64,000 nucleotides of DNA from Asticcacaulis tiandongensis (GCF_006475605.1 NZ_SSBC01000019.1:124001-188000); one strand, 5' to 3'. Positions 35,239-45,570 are shown, numbered from the stretch's first letter. Made by a program: numbers and translations. The notes: generated from the letters alone by a model not told the origin.

Positions 35239-36417
35239 ATGCGCGCTCTCTGTGCCACTGCGTTGGCGTCGTTACCTGTATTGTTTCCGGCAATGAGTTA
35301 TGCCGATCCGGTGCTTAAGCCCATTGCTGATCTGCGTTACCGCTATGAGCAGGTGACGCAAGGCAACCGGCCGGAGACGGCTGAGGCGCATACGCTGCGC
35401 CTTAAGGCCGGTGTGGAAACCGCACCGGTTAACGGTTTCAGTTTTCTGGTTGAAGGTGAGGTCGTGCGGGCGCTGGGGCCGGTGCGGTTCAATGACACGA
35501 TCAATCGGAAGACCGCCTATCCGGTAGTTGCTGATCCTGATGATGCCCTGATCAACCGTCTGCAACTGAGTTATGTCCATAAGGGTACCCGCGCGGTGCT
35601 GGGGCGGCAGATCATCGCCTTTGATAACCAGCGCCATCTGGGGTCAGTCGGCTGGCGGCAGAATGACCAGACCTTTGACGGGGTGAGTGTCAAAACGGCC
35701 TTGGGGGCTAAGACGACGCTTGAGGCGGCCTATGTGTTTCAGGTTAATCGCGTGTTTGGCACGCGCTCGGGGCAGGGGACTTGGGATGACAGCGAAATTT
35801 ATCTGGCGCGGGTCAGCCATGTGTTCAGTCCGGCGATCAAGCTGAGCGGGTTTGTGCAAGCGCTCGATATTCCGGATGCGCCGGTACAGTCGGGTCTGAC
35901 GACGGGGATTGTCTTTGAAGGGGCGCATAATTTCGGTACGGTGAAGGGGGCCGTGAGAGCCGAATATGCCCGTCAGAAAGCGTATGGGGCCAATCCCAAC
36001 CGGTTTGAACTCGGGTACTACAGTCTGGAGCCGTCCCTGAGTATCGGGTCGGTGACGCTGAAGGCGACCCATAGCGTCATGGAAGGCAACGGCGTCAGCG
36101 CCTTTCAGTTTCCACTTGGAACTAACCATGCCTTTAGCGGTTGGGCGGATATGTTCCTGACGACGCCTGCGGATGGGTTGAAAGAACAGGCGGTGTCGGT
36201 GGTTTATGGCCACAAGTCGGGGCTGAAGGTGCAGGGCGCTTATCACAGCTTTGCGGCAGAGCGCGGCGGGCGTGATTACGGCACCGAGGTCAATTTGCTG
36301 ATCGAAAAGCCCTTTGCCAAGCGTTTCGTCGCGGGGATTAAATATGCTGATTACAATGCCGACGGGTTTGGCACGGACACGCAAAAGATTATGCCCTATT
36401 TTCAGGTGAAGTATTAG
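35239..36417 (+). CDS. Outer-membrane alginate-export-type porin
   Basis: 392 residues with a signal peptide (to about SYAD), then alternating beta-strand sequence ending in the aromatic outer-membrane signature YFQVKY. It resembles the alginate_exp family (LRYRYEQVTQGN, AHTLRLKAGVETAPVNGF, AVLGRQIIAFDNQRHLG). Members form outer-membrane channels for sugars or anions; the name does not prove alginate transport. Lying between the nitrate/molybdate and nrdDG genes with an FNR-like site in front, it might serve anaerobic uptake (inference). Confidence 0.75.
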   Translation: MRALCATALASLPVLFPAMSYADPVLKPIADLRYRYEQVTQGNRPETAEAHTLRLKAGVETAPVNGFSFLVEGEVVRALGPVRFNDTINRKTAYPVVADPDDALINRLQLSYVHKGTRAVLGRQIIAFDNQRHLGSVGWRQNDQTFDGVSVKTALGAKTTLEAAYVFQVNRVFGTRSGQGTWDDSEIYLARVSHVFSPAIKLSGFVQALDIPDAPVQSGLTTGIVFEGAHNFGTVKGAVRAEYARQKAYGANPNRFELGYYSLEPSLSIGSVTLKATHSVMEGNGVSAFQFPLGTNHAFSGWADMFLTTPADGLKEQAVSVVYGHKSGLKVQGAYHSFAAERGGRDYGTEVNLLIEKPFAKRFVAGIKYADYNADGFGTDTQKIMPYFQVKY

Positions 36418-36427
36418 AGACGGTCCT

Positions 36428-36466
36428 AAAGGGTTGTTTTCTGGTCTGCAAAGACTCCAACCCTTT
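36428..36466. terminator. Hairpin between the convergent porin and nrdG genes
   Basis: A 9-bp stem (AAAGGGTTG at 36428-36436 with 36458-36466) with an inner GTCT/AGAC stem. It is flanked by short T/A runs on both sides, so it may terminate both genes weakly. Confidence 0.5.
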
Positions 36467-36507
36467 TGCAACCATCTCACAGGTCCTTTCAAAAAAGAGA
36501 GAGGGGA

Positions 36508-37203
36508 TCACAGACCTTTGAAATTGCGCAGGCGGGTCGGAAAGGCGCGGGGTGTCAGGTCGGCGGGGTTAAAGGGGCGTTGTGGTGTCGTCAGCCCGCC
36601 AAGGGTCGGCACAGTGCGGAAGTTCTGCACCACATAGGGGCCGGTATAGCGAAGAGCCTCAAGCTGGGCGGTCATGATGTTGAGGTCATCGGTATCGAGC
36701 AGATCGCCATGCACGGTGGTGCGGATTTCGGTTTCGATAGACGCGGAAGCGATCAGTTTCAGGCTGTGTTCAAAGGCGGAAAAATCCGCATGATGGGTGA
36801 TGGCCGTATATTTCCTTTCGGGGGCTTTGAAATCAAGCGCGATGAAATCGACCAATGCCTGATTGAGCAGATGTGCGATCATCTCAGGGCGGGTGCCGTT
36901 GGTGTCGATCTTGACCTGAAAGCCCATTGCTTTCAGGTAGCGGCATAGCTCGGGCAGGGCATTGGCCAGAGTGCATTCACCGCCGGACAAGACCACGCCT
37001 TCGAGCAGGCCTTTGCGGCTATTCAGAAAATCCGTGATCTTCGGTTCAGGCAAACGCGCCAGCGTTCCCTTGACCAGTTCAGGGTTGTGGCAATAGCCGC
37101 AGGCCATGTTGCAGCCGGAAAACCACAATATGCACGCCGTCCGCTCAGGGAAGTCCTGAAAGGTGAACGGCGTGATACTGGTGATCGGCAGTTTCGGCCA
37201 CAT
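36508..37203 (-). CDS. nrdG: Anaerobic ribonucleotide reductase activating protein
   Basis: A radical-SAM activase that installs the glycyl radical on NrdD. 231 residues with CNMACGYC (the CxxxCxxC cluster motif, near residue 31) and GGECTLA. It starts 4 bases after the nrdD stop, so they are one operon. It resembles the ~230-residue NrdG proteins seen next to short NrdD forms. Confidence 0.92.
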   Translation of the reverse strand: MWPKLPITSITPFTFQDFPERTACILWFSGCNMACGYCHNPELVKGTLARLPEPKITDFLNSRKGLLEGVVLSGGECTLANALPELCRYLKAMGFQVKIDTNGTRPEMIAHLLNQALVDFIALDFKAPERKYTAITHHADFSAFEHSLKLIASASIETEIRTTVHGDLLDTDDLNIMTAQLEALRYTGPYVVQNFRTVPTLGGLTTPQRPFNPADLTPRAFPTRLRNFKGL

Positions 37204-37207
37204 GGTC

Positions 37208-39187
37208 TCAGGTCACGCTTTCGCAGGTGAACAGGGGCAGGGAAGGCGCATTTTCCTTATAGTGTCTGCGTTCCTTGTGTTCGCCTTTTTTGCCATGGTT
37301 GAAGCTGGCGACCGGGCGGTGATAACCCATGACCCGTGTCCAGACGAGGGTATCCTTGCCGCAGGACGGGCATTGGTTCTGTTCGCCATTGAGATAACCG
37401 TGGGTCTCACAGACTGAGAACACCGGCGTGATGGTGATATAGGGCAGGCGGTAGTTTTCAATGACCGTGCGCACCAGACGCTTGCAGGCTTCGCCGGAGG
37501 AAATGCGCTCGTTCATATACAGGTGCAGCACCGTGCCGCCGGTATATTTGCATTGCAGATTGTCCTGAAGGCTTAAGGCCTCAAACGGGTCTTCGGTATG
37601 GCCGACCGGAGCCTGAGAGGAGTTGGTGTAATAGATATTCAGATCGAAACCGGCCTGAAGGATGTCGGGGAAGCGCTTTTTGTCTTCCTTGGCGAAGCGG
37701 TAGGTCGTGCCTTCGGCAGGCGTGGCCTCAAGGTTATAGAGGTGGCCGGTGTCTTCCTGATAGAGCCTCAGGCGGGCGCGCATGATATCAAGTATGGCCA
37801 GTGACATTTCGCGGCCGCGCGGATCGGTCAGGTCATAGGCGTCACCGGTAAAATTGCGCACCATTTCGTTCATGCCATTGACGCCAATGGTGCTGAAATG
37901 ATTGCGGAAATGCGGCAGGTAACGACGCGTATAGGGGTAAAGACCGCGATCATACATGTCCTGAACGAAGACGCGCTTTTTCTCAAGCGAGTCTCTGGCC
38001 AGATCCATCAGCCGTTCGATCTCGGTCGTCAGGCCGGTGACATCATTTCTGAAGCGGTAGCCGAGACGCGCCATGTTGAGCGTCACCACGCCGATGGAGC
38101 CGGTCATCTCGGCCGAGCCGAACAGGCCGTTACCGCGCTTGAGCAGTTCGCGCAGATCGAGTTGCAGACGGCAGCACATGCTGCGTACGGCGTGCGGCGC
38201 ATAGGCTTCGGGGTTGGGCACCTTCTCACCGGCTTCGTTCAGCATGTACTGGCTGCCGATGAAGTTCTGGAAGTAGGAGGAACCGATCTTGGCGGTATTG
38301 TCGAACAGGGCCGTGGCCACCGGTGATTCCCAGTCAAAATCTTCCATGATATTGACGGTCGGAATAGGGAAGGTGAAGGGCTGGCCCTGGGCGTCGCCTT
38401 CGGTCATGACCTCATAATAGGCGATGACGATCTGCTGCATTTCCGGCTGGAAGTGGCGGTAGCTGAGGTCTTCGAGGGCCGTGACGCCACGCTTTTGCGC
38501 CTCAGCCAGAAGGTCGGCATCGTCAATATCTCTGAACAGATGCAAGGTGCCCGCCGTTGGGAAATTGTCCTTGAGGTCAGGCGGGACGGTGATGTCGAGG
38601 GTGATATTGGTGAACGGGCTTTGGCCCCACCGGGCAGGCACGTTCAGGTTATAGACAAAGCTTCGGATGGCTTTTTTGATGTCATCAAAGCCTAAGCGAT
38701 CCTTGAACACATAGGGCGCCAGATAGGTGTCAAACGAGCTGAAGGCCTGAGCGCCCGCCCATTCGGATTGCAATATACCAAGGAAGTTGGCCATCTGGCC
38801 CAGAGCTTCGCGGAAATGGCGCGGCGGGCGGCTTGCGACCTTACCAGGCACACCGTTAAAACCTTCATCGAGCAGGGCGCGCAGGCTCCAGCCTGCACAA
38901 TAGCCGGTCAGGCAATCAAGGTCATGGATATGCAGATCGGCGTCGCGGTGCGCGAGGGCCTCAGAGGGGGCATAGACATTATCCAGCCAGTAGTTAGCGA
39001 TAATCTTACCTGCTGCATTATTGATCAGGCCAGCATTGGAATAGGAGGTATTGGCATTGGCATTGATGCGCCAGTCCTGTCGGTGGATATATTCTTCGAC
39101 GGTTTGCTTGCAGCTGACCTGACTGTCGGGGAGGTCTAAGGCGTCGTCGAAGGTCGGAAATATCAGACGTGGATCACTATCGGGCAT
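37208..39187 (-). CDS. nrdD: Anaerobic (class III) ribonucleoside-triphosphate reductase
   Basis: Makes dNTPs without oxygen. 659 residues. Recognised by NANTSYSNAGLINNAAGKI, RDADLHIHDLD, the stretch WGQSPFTNITLD, a C-terminal zinc site (CETHGY...CPSCG) and the glycyl-radical region RVMGYHRPV...FNHGKKGEHKER. There is no N-terminal ATP-cone, so allosteric activity control by dATP may be missing. I take the ATG at 39187 rather than the one at 39229, because the latter would place an NrdR box inside the gene and lies near the predicted transcription start. Confidence 0.93.
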   Translation of the reverse strand: MPDSDPRLIFPTFDDALDLPDSQVSCKQTVEEYIHRQDWRINANANTSYSNAGLINNAAGKIIANYWLDNVYAPSEALAHRDADLHIHDLDCLTGYCAGWSLRALLDEGFNGVPGKVASRPPRHFREALGQMANFLGILQSEWAGAQAFSSFDTYLAPYVFKDRLGFDDIKKAIRSFVYNLNVPARWGQSPFTNITLDITVPPDLKDNFPTAGTLHLFRDIDDADLLAEAQKRGVTALEDLSYRHFQPEMQQIVIAYYEVMTEGDAQGQPFTFPIPTVNIMEDFDWESPVATALFDNTAKIGSSYFQNFIGSQYMLNEAGEKVPNPEAYAPHAVRSMCCRLQLDLRELLKRGNGLFGSAEMTGSIGVVTLNMARLGYRFRNDVTGLTTEIERLMDLARDSLEKKRVFVQDMYDRGLYPYTRRYLPHFRNHFSTIGVNGMNEMVRNFTGDAYDLTDPRGREMSLAILDIMRARLRLYQEDTGHLYNLEATPAEGTTYRFAKEDKKRFPDILQAGFDLNIYYTNSSQAPVGHTEDPFEALSLQDNLQCKYTGGTVLHLYMNERISSGEACKRLVRTVIENYRLPYITITPVFSVCETHGYLNGEQNQCPSCGKDTLVWTRVMGYHRPVASFNHGKKGEHKERRHYKENAPSLPLFTCESVT

Positions 39188-39207
39188 ATCGGGTCTCGCG
39201 GCTTGAG

Positions 39208-39254
39208 AATCAATATATGGACAATCCATATGGGTGATCCACCATATATAGATG
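39208..39254 (-). promoter_or_regulatory. Pair of NrdR boxes in the nrdDG promoter
   Basis: Two 16-mers, 39208-39223 (core CAATATATGG) and 39239-39254 (core CCATATATAG), each match the NrdR core CwATATATwG with one mismatch. Their centres are exactly 31 bp apart, the spacing reported for NrdR pairs. The upstream box overlaps a -10-like TATATA on the minus strand. Confidence 0.75.
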
Positions 39255-39267
39255 TCTGTGGCGGCAA

Positions 39268-39281
39268 TTGATCTGAATCAA
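39268..39281 (-). promoter_or_regulatory. FNR box of nrdDG
   Basis: TTGAT-CTGA-ATCAA matches the FNR/FixK consensus perfectly. If it sits at -41.5, transcription would start near 39233 with a TATATA -10 at about 39243, a consistent class II FNR promoter. Confidence 0.75.
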
Positions 39282-39316
39282 CTGGGGTTGTTTTCGTGAT
39301 AAGTTTGAAAAAAGAT

Positions 39317-39346
39317 TCCCCCTCCGTCAGCGACTTCGCGCTGCCA
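39317..39346. repeat. Left half of a family A palindromic repeat, split by the IS110 remnant
   Basis: CCCCCTCCGTC then AGCGACTTCGCGCTGCCA matches the first half of the family A elements at 45511 and 46913. The matching second half is at 40213-40240, on the other side of the IS remnant. Confidence 0.65.
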
Positions 39347-40212
39347 TCTTGTTTGTAGAAAATGGTTTAAGATTAGGAGGGACTGTACGTTTTCAGGCCG
39401 CCAGTCCCTTCTGAACTATGGGCCGTTGCCACCTTGATTTTCATCGTGGGGGAGCCTGGCCACTTTAGGATTTCATGCCTCGGAAAGTTGCATGGGCGTT
39501 TGGGCCCGCAGACACAAGGTTGAGATCATGAAACAGATAGAGCCTAGCACAAAAGTAACGGGTTTGGATATTGGGAAAGATTGGCTTGCTTTAGGTCTTT
39601 GCGATGGTCAGACGCACCTGCGTTTTGCCAACACAATGGCCGGTATAGCTGAGCTTATCCGGCAGGTTCAGGAACGGGCTATCGATGAGGCATCGGGTAA
39701 TTATGCGCGTGATGTCCGCGAGGCTCTGGAGGCGGCACGTCTGGAGGTTGTGATGTTACAGCCGATAGAAGTTCGGGCATTTGCCCGATGGCATCGGCTT
39801 CGGTCCAAGTCTGACAAGGCCGATGCGTATCTGATTGCTCTGGCCGCCAAAGCCTAAGGCACGGCTTCTCGGCGTGCCCCTGAACAGGCGGAACTTCTGA
39901 CGGTTTATGAACAGATCAGCGATCTTCTGGCCAAGTCCAAAACCCACTCCGAACATGACCGTCTAACGGATAGTAAGGCCCTTCGGGCACAGATGAGGGC
40001 GTGTTTGCGTCAGGCCAAGGCACAGAGCCTTTGTCTATATCGCAGTACTGTCAGCCAAGCGCATGGATACACCCTTCAGAACCTTCGCTCAAAGGCTTGC
40101 CAAAAACGGAAAACCGCCAAAGGTAATCATTGTCGCTGTCATGCGAAAGATTATCGCAGCCGCTAATGCCTTACTCTGGCGGCAAACGCCTTGGGAAAAA
40201 TCCACATAGTTG
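39347..40212 (+). mobile_element. IS110-family element, degenerate
   Basis: About 866 bp between the two halves of a palindromic repeat. It contains a 181-bp left end, the start of an IS110-type transposase, an internal deletion or frameshift, and the typical IS110 C-terminus. No terminal inverted repeats or target duplication are evident, as expected for IS110. Left ends of IS110-group elements encode the bridge RNA, so 39347-39527 is where one would lie. Boundaries are inferred from the interrupted repeat. Confidence 0.7.
39528..40209 (+). pseudogene. Broken IS110-family transposase
   Basis: From the ATG at 39528 the frame reads the DEDD N-terminal domain: TGLDIGKDWLALGL, EASGNYARDVREALEAA and RLRSKSDKADAYLIALAAK supply D, E and D. 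It meets a stop at 39855-39857 where related proteins continue. The same frame then reads on to about 40025 (RRAPEQAELLTVYEQISDLL). The C-terminal part continues in the +1 frame from 40027 (FVYIAVLSAKRMD, IIVAVMRKIIAAANALL, ending TPWEKST and TAG at 40207). Most of the central catalytic (Transposase_20) domain is gone, so the protein cannot be active. Confidence 0.88.
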
Positions 40213-40240
40213 CTCCCCCGCTTCGCAGGGGAGGTTTGAG
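40213..40240. repeat. Right half of the split family A palindromic repeat
   Basis: CTCCCCCGCTTCGCAGGGGAG is a stem-loop equivalent to the second hairpin of family A. It continues as GTTTGAG up to the stop of the next gene. Confidence 0.6.
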
Positions 40241-40242
40241 TG

Positions 40243-41829
40243 TCAGGTGCGGGTCAGGCGGACGGCGATATATTTTTTCTTTGGGAGTTTGATCTTTGGG
40301 CGTTTGGGGTCGTGGAAGTCGTAATTGTCTTTCTTGGCCAGCGTAAAGACGCCTTCGACAGGGGTAATGGTCATGTTCCAGGTGTCGATAATATCAACGC
40401 GGAACTGTTCGCCGCCGGTAATGCCGTTTTTGGGCACATTCACTTCCCATTCGGCGGGGGCATCGGTGCCAAAATAGCGTAGGTAATACTGGCCTTCGAC
40501 GCCGCCGAGATGGCGTTCCCACCATTTGTCGATCGGGTTGATGCCGGGGGCGGGGCCGTCTTCCATGATCTGTTTCAGGAAGGCCAGACGCGGGGTAGAG
40601 GTGCCGAGAAGTTTGCCGCCCTTGCCCAGCCATGAACTGTCGGGGCCGGTATTGCCGGGTGTATAGGTTTCGGAATGGCCGACATAGGTGCCGGCGATCA
40701 GGCCCTGCCAGAAGGCGCCGACCATCTGTTCGCCGGTCAGGTTGCCCCAGCGGGCGTCGATATTGCCCTCATAGCAGACTTCGTCGAAGATGACCGGCTT
40801 TTCCCAGACGCTGCGGTAGGTTTCAGCCGTGCGGTCATCGAGAATGGCCGAGCCGTTCTGCACCGAGGCGTGGGTGATCCACGGTTTGTGGTTGTTATAC
40901 AGGCGCTTGATGTTGTGGATCGAGCGCAGGCGTTGGTGGGGGTCTTCGTTCTGGATCAGGCGCAATATATGATCCCAGTCGTCCATCGACTTGGTTTCGA
41001 TCAGGTCATATTCGTTGGCGGCTGACCACCAGACATGACGATAGGCCGACAGACGCGCGATCAGGTAACGCACCAGACGCTCGTCCTGCGTGCGGGTCAT
41101 GTCCGAGAAGCCGCGCTTCTTGTCATAGGGCTGGAAGATGATGACATCGGCTTCGACGCCGATCTCGTACAGCGCCTGAACGCGGCGGTCGAAGATGCGG
41201 AAATATTCGGGGTTGAAGCGGGTGGCGTCCCAGTCGCGGTCGCCGGTGCCGGTCTGGACGAAGGGGTGGATCGGTTCGTGGCCGACATTCGGGAAGACGC
41301 ACATGCGCAGTTTGTTATAGGGCGAGGTTTTCAGCGTCTCTATGGTCTGGGCGCACAGGGCGTCGGATTGCTGCGCCCACGCATAGCAGGTGGTGCCGAT
41401 CTGACGGTAAGGCGTGCCGTCGGCATAGGCGAAGTGATAGCCTTCGACGACTTCGATCGGGCCGTGGTTTTTACCGGTCGGCGCGGTGGCGGTCAGGGTG
41501 CCCGATTGGGCGTTAAGGGCTGAGGCGTTGGATTTGGTCAGCCAGCGCCAGTGACCTTCGGCAGGGGGGCTGAAGCGCAGTTTATAGGTGCCGTCGCCAT
41601 CATAGAAACCGGGGACGGTGAGGACGGTCTTGCCGTCGGTGAAATCAGCCTTGAGGGAGACATCGATAAACGGATTGCTGCCGTCGGATTCGGTGGGGCC
41701 TTTGAGGGTGATTTCATGGAAGCCCCAGCGCTCGGTGGTCGGGGTGGTTTGGGCCTGCGCGGCGCCGGCGGTGGCCAGAAGGGGTAAGGTGGCGGCGGCG
41801 ACAACGCCTCGGCGGGATATGTCTGGCAT
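40243..41829 (-). CDS. Tat-exported DUF5060/DUF4038-type putative glycoside hydrolase
   Basis: 528 residues. The N-terminus is a Tat-type leader (SRRGVVAAATLPLLATAGAAQA). It is followed by a DUF5060 beta domain (RWGFHEITLKGP, FYDGDGTYKLRFSPPAEGHWRW) and a TIM-barrel of the DUF4038 clan (GTTCYAWAQQ, NKLRMCVFPN, VIIFQPYDKKRGFSDM, HVWWSAANEYDL, VIFDEVCYEG), with a C-terminal beta domain. The conserved Glu in ANEYD and in FDEVCYEG look like catalytic residues of a retaining glycosidase. AGGAGAGG precedes the ATG. The substrate is unknown. Confidence 0.8.
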   Translation of the reverse strand: MPDISRRGVVAAATLPLLATAGAAQAQTTPTTERWGFHEITLKGPTESDGSNPFIDVSLKADFTDGKTVLTVPGFYDGDGTYKLRFSPPAEGHWRWLTKSNASALNAQSGTLTATAPTGKNHGPIEVVEGYHFAYADGTPYRQIGTTCYAWAQQSDALCAQTIETLKTSPYNKLRMCVFPNVGHEPIHPFVQTGTGDRDWDATRFNPEYFRIFDRRVQALYEIGVEADVIIFQPYDKKRGFSDMTRTQDERLVRYLIARLSAYRHVWWSAANEYDLIETKSMDDWDHILRLIQNEDPHQRLRSIHNIKRLYNNHKPWITHASVQNGSAILDDRTAETYRSVWEKPVIFDEVCYEGNIDARWGNLTGEQMVGAFWQGLIAGTYVGHSETYTPGNTGPDSSWLGKGGKLLGTSTPRLAFLKQIMEDGPAPGINPIDKWWERHLGGVEGQYYLRYFGTDAPAEWEVNVPKNGITGGEQFRVDIIDTWNMTITPVEGVFTLAKKDNYDFHDPKRPKIKLPKKKYIAVRLTRT

Positions 41830-41857
41830 CGGGGGCCTCTCCTGTAAGGTTTTATTT

Positions 41858-41871
41858 ATATGATGTCATAT
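41858..41871. promoter_or_regulatory. Palindrome upstream of the DUF5060 gene
   Basis: ATATGA-TG-TCATAT is a perfect 14-bp palindrome about 30 bases before the start codon, at the position of an operator. The regulator is unknown. Confidence 0.35.
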
Positions 41872-41963
41872 GAATAGGATGGAGGACGGTGGAGATCAAG
41901 GGGAAAGTGGGAGGGGCGGGTGAGGTGGGGGAAGTAAGAGAAGTAAGAAAGAGAAGAGAAAGA

Positions 41964-42134
41964 TACCCCACCACCCCTTTGCTAAAGCAAAGAGGTCCCC
42001 CTTCCCGCCCAAGGCAGGGAGGAGAAGGGGGGCGCCTCGACTAAGGATGGAAGGCTTGGAAGGTGGGTGTGCCCCCTCCGCCTCGACTGCGCTCGGCACC
42101 TCCCCCGTACGCGAAGCTCACAGGGGAGGATGTT
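41964..42134. repeat. Intergenic cluster of family B and family A palindromic repeats
   Basis: Most of the 400-bp gap (41830-42231) is repeat. 41964-42024 is family B: ACCCCACCACCCC, the palindrome TTTGCTAAAGCAAA, GTCCCCCTTCCC and GGCAGGGAGGAG. 42071-42134 is a divergent family A copy (CCCCCTCCG, then CACCTCCCCCGTACGCG and CAGGGGAGGATGTTAG). No gene is seen in it. Confidence 0.7.
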
Positions 42135-42264
42135 AGGGTAGGGGCCGTGTGCGGCGAGAGATGTTCACGGGAGCGTGTAAGGGTGTGGGCGGTGTGCAGA
42201 AAGCCGTTGACCGGATTGCGGATTTCCCCCTATGGTCGCAAACGGGGGAGCGTTCAGGGTGTCC

Positions 42265-43026
42265 ATGATAGCGGCTGGTAAGAGTGCATCGGTAGCGGCA
42301 GAACCTGTGTCGGGAGCTGTGTCCGCGCAGGGTGAGGCTGTGCCTTTGACAGCTGCCGATGTTGAGGCGGCTGAGGCGCTGATCGCCTCTATAAATAGTA
42401 ATAAATCTATCCAGACAGAGGTGGCGGGGCCTGCGGAGCCTAACCCGTTTTTTGCCAGTATGGCGCGCGCCATCGGTGAGTTTTTTCGCGGAATTTTCGA
42501 ATTTCTGGGCAAGCTTCTGGAGCCTTTGGGGCCGGCGCTGCCGTGGATTATCGGGATCGGGCTGTTTGCGCTTCTGGTGCTTCTGGCTTCGCCTCTGGTG
42601 CGGGCGCTGATCCGGTCACGGTTTGAGCGGCTGTTTCAGCGTGATCATTTGCTGCCGGAAACACCCTGGCGGCCAACCGCCGAAGCGGCGGCGGCGCTGC
42701 TTGAGGACATCGAGGCGCTGGCGGCGAAGGGTGACTATGATGCGGCGGTGCATCTGTTGCTGCACCGGTCGGTGGCCGATCTTAATGCTTTCCGGCCTGA
42801 TCTGGTGCGCAAGCATTTTTCGGCCCGCGATATCTGTGCGCATCCGCTGTTGCCCGATGACGCGCGTCCGGCGTTTCGTGAGATCACGCGCTGGGCGGAA
42901 AAAAGCTATTTTGCGGGTATTCCGGTCGGGCGCGAGGGCTATGAGGCCTGTCGGCAGGCCTATGTCGATTTTGTCTCGCAAAAAGACATCGGCAAGGGTG
43001 CGAACAGATCGGAGGCGCGGACATGA
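42265..43026 (+). CDS. DUF4129-type membrane protein of the MoxR operon
   Basis: 253 residues: an Ala-rich N-terminal part, one clear transmembrane helix (WIIGIGLFALLVLLASPLV, near residue 100), then a helical cytoplasmic domain ending in a DUF4129-like segment (DAAVHLLLHRSVADL, ITRWAEKSYFAGI). Genes of this kind open MoxR-DUF58 operons in alphaproteobacteria; the biochemical role is unknown. AGGG stands about 6 bases before the ATG at 42265; an ATG at 42232 without a clear site is the alternative. Its stop overlaps the next start (ATGA). Confidence 0.7.
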   Translation: MIAAGKSASVAAEPVSGAVSAQGEAVPLTAADVEAAEALIASINSNKSIQTEVAGPAEPNPFFASMARAIGEFFRGIFEFLGKLLEPLGPALPWIIGIGLFALLVLLASPLVRALIRSRFERLFQRDHLLPETPWRPTAEAAAALLEDIEALAAKGDYDAAVHLLLHRSVADLNAFRPDLVRKHFSARDICAHPLLPDDARPAFREITRWAEKSYFAGIPVGREGYEACRQAYVDFVSQKDIGKGANRSEART

Positions 43027-44522
43027 AGCGGCCTGCGTTGAAAATGCCTAAGGTGTCGTTTGAGCGGATGTTGCCGATCTTGTCGGGCGGGCTGATTGCC
43101 GGTCTGTTTGTGATTGCGGGCCTGATATTGCTGTCGCCGAATATCGAACCTGAAACGCCGCCCAAGGGGGTGGTGACCTCAGTGGCGATTAACGGTTTTC
43201 AGGGCTTGCGCAAGGCGCTGGAGGCGGAAGGCTACCGGACGCGGCTTAACCGGCAGGAGGCCGGACGGCGCGTGAAGACGGATGATCTGATGATCGTCAC
43301 GCTCGATGGCGATGCGGTGCTTTATGAGCAGGTAGTGGAGGGCGTGACTGTTTCGCCTTTATCGGTCAGGGAAGAAGCACAGGCACCGGCTTCAGGGCAG
43401 AAAGATGTGACGAGAGGCCGCGACTTCTGGGCCAAGGTATTAGATGATGAGCATTATGTCTCAATACCCAATCATGTAAAGTCGCACCAAATTCTGTATG
43501 AGCCTTTGGGGCGTGCCGTGCTTGTGGTGGCACCGAAATGGACGGTGAGCGCACCTGATCCCCGCAAACCGCGTTGGGCGGGACAGGCAGCTATTATTGC
43601 CGGAGACGGCGTGCAGTTTCAGTTAGGTCTTTTGTCGCCACAACATGTCACTGAAGGCAAGAACGGAGCCGTTACCTATAGCTTTAATCCGCATGATTGG
43701 CTATTGGTGCGAGCGGATCACGAGCGGGGGCAGTCCTATGCGATCAAGCCTGCGGTGGGGCAGGATATTGTCAGTACCGGGTTCACCAGTGGCAAGATAA
43801 CGGGGCTGCAATCCATATCGGGGTCGAACCTGACGCCGCTTCTGGTCGGGCCGAACGGCGAGGTGCTGCTGTCGAAGGTCAATCCGTTAGCCGATGAAGA
43901 GCCGTTTGCGGCGCCGGTTTATTTGTTGAGTGATCCTGATCTGCTCAACAATTCGATGTTTGCGCATCCTGAGCGCATGGCCGGTATGCTGAAGGTCATT
44001 GACCAGTTAACAGGGGCGGAACCGGCAAAGGCTAAGGTGGTGTTCGACATCACCTTCAATGATCTGGCGCAGGATTCGGATCTGATGCACCACATTTCAC
44101 GCCCGCCGTTTGTCGGGGTGCCGCTGGCGCTGATGGTGCTGGCGCTTGGGCTGGTGTGGGTGGCGGCGGCACGTTTCGGGCCTGCACATAATCCCTATAG
44201 TGAGACACCGCACGGGCGCGGTGTGCGCACCCTGGCTGACAATGCGGCGCGGCTGGTGGCCAAGGCCGGGCGGGAGACAAAGCTGATGCCTGCCTATGCG
44301 CAGCTGGTGCGTGATCAGGTGTTGAAACAGGCGGGCTTTGTGCCCAATGCCCTGATGACGGCGGACGAGATGGCGGATCGCCTGAGCGAACGTCACGGGA
44401 CGGATGAGTTTTACGGCAATCTGTTTGCCGAGACCGATACCGTAAAGGGGATCGGTAACATGCTGGTGCTGGCGAAAAAGCTCAGGCACTGGAAGTCACA
44501 AATTACGAAAACGGAGGCCTGA
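43023..44522 (+). CDS. DUF4350 domain protein
   Basis: 499 residues with an N-terminal helix ([20 protein letters not shown]), a large extracytoplasmic domain in which the DUF4350-like region lies near residues 50-280 ([30 protein letters not shown]), and a second helix near residue 365 ([25 protein letters not shown]) before a cytoplasmic tail. It resembles the partner of MoxR and DUF58 in many operons. Both ends overlap or nearly touch the neighbouring genes. Confidence 0.75.
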   Translation: MKRPALKMPKVSFERMLPILSGGLIAGLFVIAGLILLSPNIEPETPPKGVVTSVAINGFQGLRKALEAEGYRTRLNRQEAGRRVKTDDLMIVTLDGDAVLYEQVVEGVTVSPLSVREEAQAPASGQKDVTRGRDFWAKVLDDEHYVSIPNHVKSHQILYEPLGRAVLVVAPKWTVSAPDPRKPRWAGQAAIIAGDGVQFQLGLLSPQHVTEGKNGAVTYSFNPHDWLLVRADHERGQSYAIKPAVGQDIVSTGFTSGKITGLQSISGSNLTPLLVGPNGEVLLSKVNPLADEEPFAAPVYLLSDPDLLNNSMFAHPERMAGMLKVIDQLTGAEPAKAKVVFDITFNDLAQDSDLMHHISRPPFVGVPLALMVLALGLVWVAAARFGPAHNPYSETPHGRGVRTLADNAARLVAKAGRETKLMPAYAQLVRDQVLKQAGFVPNALMTADEMADRLSERHGTDEFYGNLFAETDTVKGIGNMLVLAKKLRHWKSQITKTEA

Positions 44523-44526
44523 GGCT

Positions 44527-45483
<957 letters not shown>

Positions 45484-45510
45484 GACAGGGTGTGGTGATA
45501 ATGGCGGTTT

Positions 45511-45570
45511 GCCCCCTCCGTCGCGGACTAACGCCGCGACACCTCCCCCGTAAACGGGGGAGGATGTAAG
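45511..45570. repeat. Family A palindromic repeat inside the MoxR operon
   Basis: CCCCCTCCGTCGCGGACTAA, then CGCCGCG, then CACCTCCCCCG-TAAA-CGGGGGAGGATGTAAG. The second half is a perfect stem (CCTCCCCCG/CGGGGGAGG) with loop TAAA. It fills the gap between moxR and the DUF58 gene. Confidence 0.8.

Noticed and set aside
39188-39229. Longer nrdD start at 39229
   Set aside because: It would place an NrdR box inside the coding region and lies at the implied transcription start.
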